Part shown: piece by piece, positions 6,454-11,946 of the stretch
Position numbering within the stretch: the first letter of the stretch is position 1
Layout of the letters: the number at the start of each line of letters is the position of its first letter
The notes under the pieces: model-generated
Databases searched by the model: none
What the model was told of the DNA's origin: nothing
The model's input: only the letters and a program-made list of their open reading frames with translations
Made by a program: the position numbers and the translations under genes
Assembly: GCA_018376905.1 (NCBI GenBank)
Contig: JAHAAK010000051.1
Span: 1 to 11,946, forward strand
DNA from: Collinsella sp.
GTDB lineage: Bacteria; Actinomycetota; Coriobacteriia; Coriobacteriales; Coriobacteriaceae
Reading direction: 5' to 3'
DNA: 11,946 bases

Positions 6454-6579
6454 TAAATGACGTTTCGAGACATTGCCGAACTCTTTCGCGATAGCGTATA
6501 GGGTCCCGTGCGATTCGCGAGCGTTTCCCTTGATATCATGACCATAGCGTTCAATATGTCGACCTTTATCGGAGATGCC
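6439..6579 (-). pseudogene. Gene remnant with HTH-like peptide
   Basis: The minus strand reads open from just inside the nuclease gene's leader: HIERYGHDIKGNARESHGTL, then YAIAKEFGNVSKRHLHLSN and a TAG at 6441-6439. The segment looks protein-like (IAKEFGNVS resembles the first helices of a helix-turn-helix) but has no start codon, since a stop lies directly upstream at 6582-6580. I read it as the tail of an older minus-strand gene whose 5' part was lost when the nuclease gene arrived. I cannot name the family. Confidence 0.35.
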
Positions 6580-6581
6580 CT

Positions 6582-8582
6582 ATGGTCCAGATCGATCCGA
6601 TGGAATATCCAAAGTTTTCCGATTATTCATCTCATGCCCAGTCTTCTCCCAATATTCCTGTTGGGAGCGCGGGGATGATCGAAACTCTAAGAACGATTCT
6701 GGATGTCTTAAAGAGCGGTCAATCCCTAGATGACACCATTTCCATCGAGGGCTCAACGGCCAAGCTTTCTCTTGGCGGAGCTTGTCTTGCTCTGAGCCCG
6801 TGTGGATTCGTATTTAAGACTTCCGAGGGATACACTCTTTCTGCAGAGGCGGACCGTTGGCTTGACACAGGAGACAACTCCTATCTGGCTGCGTGCCTGG
6901 CAAGTCATTGCAGATTCTTTAGCGGCATGATTGACGTGTTGGGCACGCCAATGACTTCTGGTGAGCTGCGTTTGTTAGCCAATGCCGAGTACGGAATGAG
7001 CTGGAGCAAGACGAGTGAGGTTCAGCGCCGCCTAAAATGGGCTCGCGAGCTCGGCCTTGTTGAATATCGAGAATACGAAGGATGCCGATATGTACGGACC
7101 CCTCTAGGTGACCAATGGGTTTCTCAGATCGAAGTGGAGCCCAAGGGCGTCTTGGAGGAGTCTGCCTCCTTAAACTGGACCGAGCCTTCAAATTGGGCCG
7201 TCGATCTTGCTATAAATGCTAAACAATCAGATCGCTCGGATTCTATTGGATTTTTCGCTGGCGGGGCATCCGGTTTTATTGATGCTACGGCCGAGCTTCT
7301 TTCCATCGTTAAAGACGGTGGTGACGAGTCTGAAATCGTTCGGTTTTCTAACTTGTCCTATAAGCTATCCGAAAGCTCAACCAAGACGGCGATTTCTGCA
7401 CTTTCAAAATTGGGCTTTGTGCGGCGGTCATCACTTACGACGTACGAATTAACTGCAATCGGTGACGCTTGGCTGTCTGAACAAACTGCTATCAATTTCG
7501 CCTGCTGCTTTCACGCAGCATTCTCTTGGGTATTTGAGCTTTTGCCGCTTGTTGGTCACAGCGCGTTTGATGTTAGGTCAATCCAGCTGCTTCTCTTCGA
7601 ACGTTTTAACGTCAACATCTCCCATGATGCGCTAAGAAAGCGTCTTAATGTGTTGTTGAAAGCCGGCCTGCTTAAAAAGAGAAGCCAGATGAGTTATCAG
7701 GCAACTGAGCACTGCGATTCTTTTTTGAGTGGATATGGCTTTAATTTCACCGTTGATTCCATTGGCAAACGGGAGTCGGGACCTGAGCAGCCCGTGGCTA
7801 CCGATGTCGATAAGCTGATCGGAGAGCTTTGGGACGCTTCGCGCGATTCCGGTCATCCCGATCGGCTGGAACGAGCTGTGGAGCGGTGTTTTAGTCGCCT
7901 TGGGTTTAGAACGACTTTGTTGGGCGGGTCTGGTGACACAGATGTTTTAGCGGTCGCGAATGCTGCTTCGAGATTTTCTTATTCCGTGGTAATTGATGCC
8001 AAATCAACCTCTAATGGCGGGGTCTCTGCCTCACAAGTCGATTTTGATACCCTTGAGCTGCATCGTCGTAAGCACGATGCGTCGTTCGTCGCCGTTGTGG
8101 GGTCAAGTTTTTCTGAAAAACGGATCTGCGATAGGGCCAAGGAACATGACGTCGCGTTATTTGGAATTAGCGAGTTGGAAAAGCTTCTTAAGCTTCAAGA
8201 GGAGATCCCTCTCGTCTCTCAAGACTACAAAATTCTCTTCGAGTATTCGGGGCCTATCGATCTTGGTTTATTGGAACCCGCTATTGCCCGTTTTAGGCGA
8301 ACGACCAAACTGCTCGATTTGGTGCTCAGGGCATTACTTTCTCAAAACGAAGATAAAGAATTTGGCGGCGTGATGTCTAAGCGGGATGTTTACTGGTTCA
8401 TGAAAAACGGTGCGTCCTCAATTGAAGACTTGTCGATCAGTGAGGTTGGGGAAATGCTCGAGTTCCTGTCCTCTCCTTTTGTTGGGTGCATTGGTAAGGA
8501 TAAAGACGGATATTACGCTGTGGGATCTTTCGATGATGCTGCTAAGAGGCTTGTTTTGCTGGCCAAGGCGTGTAATGGGTAG
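6582..8582 (+). CDS. FokI-like PD-(D/E)XK nuclease with duplicated winged-helix module
   Basis: The 666-residue protein has three parts. Residues about 27-182 and 226-384 are two copies of one module: both open with an (A/S)GhI-x-hLxhh helix, continue through GFV...YTL/YEL...A-x-W-L, a CxxxHxxFSxhhxLLxxxG-like helix, and end with (L/A)GL(V/L)...Y..T..G. Each holds two winged-helix units. Residues about 411-535 match the FokI cleavage domain: RLERAVERCF, then LLGGSGDTD, VVIDAKS and SASQ, with predicted catalytic D454, D472 and K474 (FokI has LGGS...PD and VDTK at the same spacing). The tail (541-666) adds a further winged-helix-like region that FokI lacks. The ATG is supported by GGAG at 6571-6574. 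No methyltransferase adjoins it, so it may cut only foreign or modified DNA, or be held inactive until triggered. Confidence 0.8.
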   Translation: MVQIDPMEYPKFSDYSSHAQSSPNIPVGSAGMIETLRTILDVLKSGQSLDDTISIEGSTAKLSLGGACLALSPCGFVFKTSEGYTLSAEADRWLDTGDNSYLAACLASHCRFFSGMIDVLGTPMTSGELRLLANAEYGMSWSKTSEVQRRLKWARELGLVEYREYEGCRYVRTPLGDQWVSQIEVEPKGVLEESASLNWTEPSNWAVDLAINAKQSDRSDSIGFFAGGASGFIDATAELLSIVKDGGDESEIVRFSNLSYKLSESSTKTAISALSKLGFVRRSSLTTYELTAIGDAWLSEQTAINFACCFHAAFSWVFELLPLVGHSAFDVRSIQLLLFERFNVNISHDALRKRLNVLLKAGLLKKRSQMSYQATEHCDSFLSGYGFNFTVDSIGKRESGPEQPVATDVDKLIGELWDASRDSGHPDRLERAVERCFSRLGFRTTLLGGSGDTDVLAVANAASRFSYSVVIDAKSTSNGGVSASQVDFDTLELHRRKHDASFVAVVGSSFSEKRICDRAKEHDVALFGISELEKLLKLQEEIPLVSQDYKILFEYSGPIDLGLLEPAIARFRRTTKLLDLVLRALLSQNEDKEFGGVMSKRDVYWFMKNGASSIEDLSISEVGEMLEFLSSPFVGCIGKDKDGYYAVGSFDDAAKRLVLLAKACNG

Positions 8583-8606
8583 CGTTGACTTGGTCGGGAA
8601 CATGAC

Positions 8607-8699
8607 TGCGTTCATATAGAGGTATCCTCCCATCAGGTCGTCGGTACATGCTTCTCGGGGCGCGAACTTCAGCAGGTAGTCGATGTCGTTGTTTGACAT
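8607..8699 (-). pseudogene. 5' fragment of a gene, same family as 2145-2348
   Basis: A good minus-strand start (ATG 8699-8697, AGGGG seven bases before it) opens the peptide MSNNDIDYLLKFAPREACTD, which continues DLMGGYLYMNA. The homology then breaks at about 8607, 25 bases past the stop of the nuclease gene; the frame itself runs on uninformatively into that gene. The break point, right beside the end of the FokI-like gene, suggests that its arrival cut this one. The relative at 2145-2348 continues past this point with a GxPFEA motif, showing what was lost. Family not named with confidence. Confidence 0.6.
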
Positions 8700-8780
8700 G
8701 GTATGTCCCCTCGTTGGTAGACGCGCTCCGGACGGCCCTGTGCGCTCTGGGTTGTTGGCTGTCAAGATAAGAGCGTCTCC

Positions 8781-8906
8781 TCAATCCCGCGTGCCGGATT
8801 GGATAATGTCGTGAAAGTTGGCGTAGCGCCCGATCTGAAGCAAACCGTCTCGACGTTGAAGTGCCTGGAATGCGGCTGATTCGATCGTTTTCTTGCTTGT
8901 GGGCAT
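8781..8906 (-). CDS. 41-residue small peptide, possible gene
   Basis: The minus-strand frame starts ATG at 8906 (MPTSKKTIESAAFQALQRRD) and continues GLLQIGRYANFHDIIQSGTRD to a TGA at 8783-8781. A relative of its middle part is encoded in the opposite orientation at 26-130, and conservation of the peptide across the two supports past coding. No strong ribosome site precedes the ATG. It lies just upstream of the broken gene at 8607-8699 on the same strand, so the two may once have formed an operon. Function unknown. Confidence 0.4.
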   Translation of the reverse strand: MPTSKKTIESAAFQALQRRDGLLQIGRYANFHDIIQSGTRD

Positions 8907-8943
8907 TGACGCTTTCGTGGCGGGTGAGCTGGGTATGATGCTT

Positions 8944-8977
8944 CACCTTATTGAGGTGTATAGTACGTAGCTATAAT
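8944..8977 (+). promoter_or_regulatory. Promoter with operator-like inverted repeat
   Basis: A consensus TATAAT at 8972-8977 lies 15 bases after TTGAGG (8951-8956). That -35 overlaps a perfect CACCT-tattg-AGGTG inverted repeat (8944-8958), placed where a repressor would block polymerase. The sequence between, TATAGTACGTAGCTATA, is nearly palindromic, so a minus-strand promoter here is also possible. Confidence 0.5.
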
Positions 8978-8980
8978 ACA

Positions 8981-9038
8981 AAAGCTCTTTAGGAGCTTTA
9001 AGGGCGATGCTTTCGACAAGAGAGTGTTGCCCTTTTTT
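8981..9038 (+). ncRNA. Candidate short terminated RNA
   Basis: Starting a few bases after the TATAAT box, the sequence forms hairpin 1 (AAAGCTC 8981-8987 with GAGCTTT 8993-8999). Hairpin 2 follows at once (AAGGGCGA 9000-9007 with TTGCCCTT 9027-9034, one wobble, inner CTTTC/GAGAG pairing) and ends in six T residues. The whole transcript would be about 55 bases with no room for a gene. It could be a small regulatory RNA or an attenuated leader of the AbiL operon 190 bases downstream; the operon's own promoter at 9148-9175 favours the former. Confidence 0.45.
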
Positions 9039-9089
9039 CATGCGTTTATAGTCTGTCATGCCGGCCGTGTCCGTTTCGGCGATGGACTC

Positions 9090-9107
9090 ATTTTCACCGC
9101 ACTTCCG
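9090..9107 (-). repeat. Inverted partial copy of the repeat element's CGGAAGTGCGG block
   Basis: On the minus strand this reads CGGAAGTGCGGTGAAAAT, matching CGGAAGTGCGGGGAAAA at 5287 and 11631 in the two long repeats. The remaining bases of the gap 9039-9147 hold nothing I can identify. Confidence 0.5.
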
Positions 9108-9147
9108 TGTCGGCATCTTATACCTGTTTCTCGTGAGTGGTAAACAC

Positions 9148-9175
9148 TTGATTGATGTTTCTTAAAGTCTATAAT
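9148..9175 (+). promoter_or_regulatory. Promoter of the AbiL-type operon
   Basis: TTGATT (9148-9153), a 16-base spacer and a consensus TATAAT (9170-9175) stand 53 bases upstream of the chosen ATG at 9229. No operator-like repeat is seen around it. Confidence 0.65.
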
Positions 9176-9228
9176 CAAAGAAAAAATCTGATATACCTTT
9201 TAAAACAATGAAAGGAATGTTGAGTACC

Positions 9229-10446
9229 ATGCTTTGCCAGTTCACCTTTAAGAATTATCGGTCCTATCGCGACGAGGCGGTGCTTTCCATGCAGGCGACG
9301 CCGATGAAGGAGTTCGAGCGCTCCCTCATAGCGTGCCCTGACGGGCAGGGCTTTCTCCCGGTGGCGGCGGTGTACGGACCCAACGCTGGCGGTAAGTCTA
9401 ACCTGCTCGAGGCTCTCGATTACGTTCGCTCGGCGGTAGCCAGACCGATCAGGCTGCTGTCTGCCAGCGCTGATGCACCAGGGGGTGATCGTCCTTCGAT
9501 ACCCCGTTGTTCTGCGTTCGGGTTCGATGACGTGTCTGCTACAGAGCCCACCGAGTTCGAGCTTTACTACCGCGCTGGCGACCATGAGTACCGCTATGCC
9601 TTGTCCGTACACGCCGACGAGATCGTGTCCGAAGGACTGTGGCGGCGCAAATTGGGGGCGTCACGCACGGCGATGCTGTTCGAGCGCGAGGGGACAGGGG
9701 TTGAGCTTGGTCCCACGTTGCGTAAGCTCGTGACGGCCGCGAGATTCAACCCGAGTCTGCCATACCTGTCGTTTCTCTGCATCAACTTTGACGCGCCGGT
9801 GATCAAGGAGGCTGCCAGTTGGTTTCTTGATGGGGTGTTCCTGAACTACAACAGTTCCTATCTGGAGCAGATGCTCGAACAGTTGCTCGACGAGGATGAC
9901 TCACTCGAAATCACGCGTTTTCTGCGTGCCGTTGACGTACGTATCGATGGCTTTAGGGTTGAGAAAGCTCCGGAATGGCGCGGCCAGCGCGTCTTCGTAA
10001 AGCATGAGGTGGACGGCAAGGGCTATGAGCTGCGCCTGTCCGAGGAGTCGGCCGGTACTCAGAAGCTCATGGGGCTGGCGGCGTTTCTGCTGGCGGCGCT
10101 CGAACGCGGCGGTACCGTCGTTGTCGATGAACTCGACGCCAAGTTGCATCCGAAGCTCCTGCGCTACGTGATCCTGCTGTTCAAAGATCCCGAAGTCAAC
10201 AAGAGCGGCGCGCAGCTCATCTTCTCGTCTCAGGACGTGTCCACTATGCGAAACGATGTTTTTCGCCGCGACGAGATATGGTTTGCCGCACGCGGCGAGG
10301 GGGAGGCGAGCCAGCTATGGTCGCTCGCCGACATCCACGAGTCAAATGGCAACCTGGTCAGCAAGAACGCGGCATTCGACAAGCAGTACCTGTCTGGCCG
10401 CTATGGTGCCGACCCGTATCTCACGCGCATTGAGGAGTGGGATTAA
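9229..10446 (+). CDS. AAA15-type ATPase of an AbiL-like defence system
   Basis: This 405-residue protein belongs to the AAA15 (COG1106-type) ATPases related to SMC and OLD proteins. It has an N-terminal FTFKNYRSY strand typical of the family, Walker A GPNAGGKS (50-57), an ABC-like signature SAGTQKL (274-280), Walker B VVVDELD with D300 and E301, and a C-terminal FRRDEIWFAARGEG block. The usual TTHD switch histidine is replaced: the motif reads SSQD (Gln335). The third ATG (9229) is chosen because family proteins begin with M-L-x-Q-F/Y; the ATG codons at 9208 and 9217 add only seven or four residues. One base separates it from the RloB-like gene. In AbiL systems such an ATPase is thought to sense infection and control its partner nuclease. 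The gene is more GC-rich than the HEPN region, indicating a separate origin. Confidence 0.85.
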   Translation: MLCQFTFKNYRSYRDEAVLSMQATPMKEFERSLIACPDGQGFLPVAAVYGPNAGGKSNLLEALDYVRSAVARPIRLLSASADAPGGDRPSIPRCSAFGFDDVSATEPTEFELYYRAGDHEYRYALSVHADEIVSEGLWRRKLGASRTAMLFEREGTGVELGPTLRKLVTAARFNPSLPYLSFLCINFDAPVIKEAASWFLDGVFLNYNSSYLEQMLEQLLDEDDSLEITRFLRAVDVRIDGFRVEKAPEWRGQRVFVKHEVDGKGYELRLSEESAGTQKLMGLAAFLLAALERGGTVVVDELDAKLHPKLLRYVILLFKDPEVNKSGAQLIFSSQDVSTMRNDVFRRDEIWFAARGEGEASQLWSLADIHESNGNLVSKNAAFDKQYLSGRYGADPYLTRIEEWD

Positions 10447-10447
10447 C

Positions 10448-11116
10448 ATGGCAGCGAAGAAGTCGAAGGGCTGGCGTAGCGGCAAGCGAGAGCTCCGCTC
10501 GCGCATGGTTCAGATGACGCGCCATCTTGTAGTGAGCGAGGGCAAGGAGACCGAGCCTCGTTACTTTGAGGGTGTGCGTGCGGCGCTGGGCGCGGCGAAC
10601 GAGCGTAAGGTTGCCATTGTCGTTAAGGGGACCGGCAAACACACGCTTGACCTACTTGACTTCGCCGTCGAACACTGCCGCTATGCGCCCGAGACATTCG
10701 ACCATGTGTGGCTCGTGTATGACAAGGATGACTTTCCTGCGTCCGACTTTGACGCGATGGAGCGCAAATGCGACGAGCTCTCCGATGGTTCGAGGACCTT
10801 CCATGCGTTGTGGTCGAACCCCTGCTTCGAGCTGTGGCCGCTTCTGCACTTTCGCTACACGACCGCGCATATGTCCGCGTCCGACTGCCAGCATGCCCTC
10901 GCGCAGGAGATGTCGAGAGACCTGGGCATCGAGTACCGCAAGAACTTGGACGGGCTGTTCGAAGCGGTGGACGATAAACGGGGCGAGGCACTTCAGCGTG
11001 CTGGGCGCCTCGATACGCACCATAGGGAGCTGGGTAACCTCAAGCCCTCTTTGCAAAATCCCGCAACCAAGGTGGGCGAGATTTTCGATGTGATTGGGCC
11101 GTATCTGGTTGGATAG
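10448..11116 (+). CDS. RloB-like (AbiLii-type) TOPRIM protein
   Basis: The 222-residue product matches the RloB family, partner of AAA15 ATPases in AbiL-type abortive infection. Its TOPRIM-like nuclease fold is shown by VVSEGKETEPRYFEG (28-42, Glu31 as the first metal ligand) and VYDKDDF (90-96, with D92 and D94). The family mark SNPCFELWPLLHF lies at 123-135, and a C-terminal NPATKVGEI ends the domain. The N-terminus is basic (AAKKSKGWRSGKRELRSR). The ATG at 10448 follows the ATPase stop by one base, with GAGGAG (10432-10437) inside the ATPase gene as its ribosome site, so the two are translationally coupled. It is probably the nucleic-acid-cutting effector released or activated by the ATPase. 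Length is within the family's usual range and all metal-binding residues are present. Confidence 0.87.
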   Translation: MAAKKSKGWRSGKRELRSRMVQMTRHLVVSEGKETEPRYFEGVRAALGAANERKVAIVVKGTGKHTLDLLDFAVEHCRYAPETFDHVWLVYDKDDFPASDFDAMERKCDELSDGSRTFHALWSNPCFELWPLLHFRYTTAHMSASDCQHALAQEMSRDLGIEYRKNLDGLFEAVDDKRGEALQRAGRLDTHHRELGNLKPSLQNPATKVGEIFDVIGPYLVG

Positions 11117-11193
11117 CCGGGCTCGATCGGGCTCGATAGGACTGGAGATTCATGAAAGATGTTGCTTTGGGTTGCCTGCCGTCTTTAACTGGA

Positions 11194-11221
11194 TTGACCT
11201 TTTGGGACCCGATAGGATACT
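11194..11221 (+). promoter_or_regulatory. Promoter of the candidate RNA at 11228
   Basis: TTGACC (11194-11199), 16 bases and GATACT (11216-11221) form a fair sigma-70 type promoter in the gap after the RloB-like gene. A tandem repeat of GGGCTCGAT occurs just after that gene at about 11119-11136, with no evident role. Confidence 0.45.
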
Positions 11222-11227
11222 AGAGTA

Positions 11228-11310
11228 AACCTAGCGGTATTGACGCAGTCAACCTACGGGCCTGCGTCCTGCGGAGAGGCGGCTTTTCTTTTGAATGGCC
11301 GCCTCTTTTT
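11228..11310 (+). ncRNA. Candidate small RNA of about 85 bases
   Basis: From the predicted start the transcript would fold a GACGCAG/CTGCGTC hairpin (11242-11248 with 11262-11268) followed by the strong terminator at 11275-11310. There is no room for a coding gene after it before the repeat element. It could be a regulatory RNA, or simply the terminator region of the AbiL operon with a fortuitous promoter. Confidence 0.4.
11275..11310 (+). terminator. Terminator downstream of the AbiL-type operon
   Basis: AGAGGCGGC (11275-11283) pairs perfectly with GCCGCCTCT (11298-11306) and runs into five T residues. It directly precedes repeat copy 2, as the terminator at 4946-4973 precedes copy 1. Confidence 0.8.
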
Positions 11311-11317
11311 ATTATTT

Positions 11318-11690
11318 GTTTGGATGTAAGATTTGGCCTGTCGAAACTTACATCTCAATTGAGAAAAGGCGAAATTGCAGGTGTTTTTCTGCTTGCATGT
11401 AACTCTACTGACGCGTGCTCGCGCAGTTCTTGTTTGCCGCGCTTCTCCGGTAGAGGTTTGACAGGGGCGGGGCCTTTCCTTAAAGCTCTAGCTGCGATGA
11501 GGCCCTGCGACGGTATGTCCGGCTTGGTCCGTGGAAGCCGCCGATAGGCGGTTTTTGCGTTCAAGGGGCTATTTTCCGAGGAGTATTTGTCGCGTTTGGC
11601 TTCCGGACACTCGCTTTTAGCGTGTTATTTCGGAAGTGCGGGGAAAATCGAAACTTGCCGAGCGCAACCCGTTTTTCGGCAACAAAACCG
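11318..11690 (+). repeat. Structured intergenic repeat element, copy 2
   Basis: This is the direct-repeat partner of 4974-5350. Here the first inverted repeat is perfect over eight bases (GATGTAAG 11323-11330 with CTTACATC 11347-11354), CTCAATTGAG is a full palindrome, and the small stem reads TGCA (11376-11379) with TGCA (11394-11397). Copy 1 has TGCG with CGCA, so both partners of one base pair changed together. The stretch 11117-11706 holds no believable protein gene. Confidence 0.8.
11536..11556 (+). terminator. Terminator hairpin inside repeat copy 2
   Basis: AGCCGCC (11536-11542), a GATA loop and GGCGGTT (11547-11553) followed by T residues match the copy 1 hairpin. One A-T pair has become a G-T wobble, keeping the stem. 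Confidence 0.65.
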
Positions 11691-11706
11691 ACGCTCCTAT
11701 AAGTTG

Positions 11707-11943
11707 TCAAGAGGCAGTTTGCGGGAGCGCTCCCTTCAATTCGCACAGGAGCTCGTAATACCTTCTCTCCAGTTTCGTCGACCGCCGTCTCCCATGTTCC
11801 AGGTGCCCGAGTGTGGCTGCGGACAGGCCGAGCCCTTCGGCGGCCTGCTTCTGAGTCACCCGCATCGCCTTGCGCATCTTCGCGAGCTCGGGGCCTTCCG
11901 GCGCGGCGCCGTCGGGGTTCGGGTCCATGAGCACGCGGTACAC
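11707..11943 (-). CDS. Xre-family helix-turn-helix regulator (start uncertain)
   Basis: The 78-residue frame contains a canonical Xre/Cro helix-turn-helix: ELAKMRKAMRVTQKQAAEGL, then GLSAATLGHLEHGRRRSTKL (about residues 19-58). Recognition lies in the TQKQAAEGLGLSAATLGHLE stretch. The frame is open to the window edge, so the GTG at 11943 and the ATG at 11928 are both candidates and the gene may begin beyond 11946. It is GC-rich like the glf fragment, suggesting host backbone or a separate element. Proteins of this size serve as antitoxins or small repressors; whether it pairs with a gene outside the window cannot be seen. Confidence 0.75.
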   Translation of the reverse strand: MYRVLMDPNPDGAAPEGPELAKMRKAMRVTQKQAAEGLGLSAATLGHLEHGRRRSTKLERRYYELLCELKGALPQTAS

Positions 11944-11946
11944 CTC

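Noticed and set aside
8542..8946. Minus-strand frame of 134 codons
   Set aside because: Arginine-rich shadow; the other minus-strand frames here encode the two peptides that have relatives elsewhere in the window.
11152..11223. 23-codon frame MKDVALGCLPSLTGLTFWDP with GGAG four bases upstream
   Set aside because: Good ribosome site but very short, no relative in the window, and it overlaps the promoter of the candidate RNA; not enough to call a gene.
4974..11690. The two long repeats as insertion-sequence ends of a composite transposon
   Set aside because: They carry no transposase and have hairpin and terminator structure with no matching target duplications seen, so a noncoding repeat family fits better.
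1..11946. CRISPR array, tRNA, rRNA or transposase gene
   Set aside because: I saw no regularly spaced short repeats, no tRNA cloverleaf and no transposase or integrase motifs on either strand.

Overview
The window looks like an accessory defence island in a fairly GC-rich Gram-positive genome. A Coriobacteriia-type host (Collinsella or a relative) is my guess. It rests on the GC-rich flanks (a glf fragment on the left, an Xre gene on the right), the frequent TTG starts, and a structured intergenic repeat family that feels familiar from that group. I could not test this. The inside of the island (about 800-8600) is visibly more AT-rich than both flanks, which suggests acquired DNA.

Left part (1-4710). 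A 3' fragment of a UDP-galactopyranose mutase gene (glf, minus strand) has its own terminator and has lost its 5' half. A RES-domain gene follows, whose promoter sits between the arms of a perfect 10-bp inverted repeat. Then come three genes whose products each carry an R-X4-6-H motif of the HEPN ribonuclease type: a 317-residue HEPN-type protein, a 242-residue HEPN-like protein on the opposite strand whose stop codon overlaps that of its neighbour, and a 5'-truncated Abi_2 (AbiD/AbiF-type) gene.

Middle part (4710-8600). A diverged repeat element of about 375 bp with terminator hairpins is followed by a 45-residue small protein with its own promoter, ribosome site and terminator. Next is a multi-pass membrane protein of unknown role, then a 666-residue nuclease. 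The nuclease joins two copies of a winged-helix recognition module to a FokI-like PD-(D/E)XK domain, and no methyltransferase lies near it.

Right part (8600-11946). Minus-strand gene debris is followed by a candidate short terminated RNA and a two-gene AbiL-type operon (AAA15 ATPase plus RloB-like TOPRIM protein). A second candidate small RNA, a second copy of the repeat element and an Xre-type regulator at the window edge complete the region.

Short minus-strand gene remnants sit in several gaps between the plus-strand defence genes. Two of them (2145-2348 and 8607-8699) are fragments of the same protein family. A third small peptide (8781-8906) has a relative in opposite orientation at 26-130. 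The region therefore reads as an older minus-strand locus repeatedly broken by incoming defence modules. The most interesting pieces are the duplicated-module FokI-like nuclease, the tail-to-tail HEPN pair, the small-protein/membrane-protein pair, and the structured repeat with a covarying base pair.
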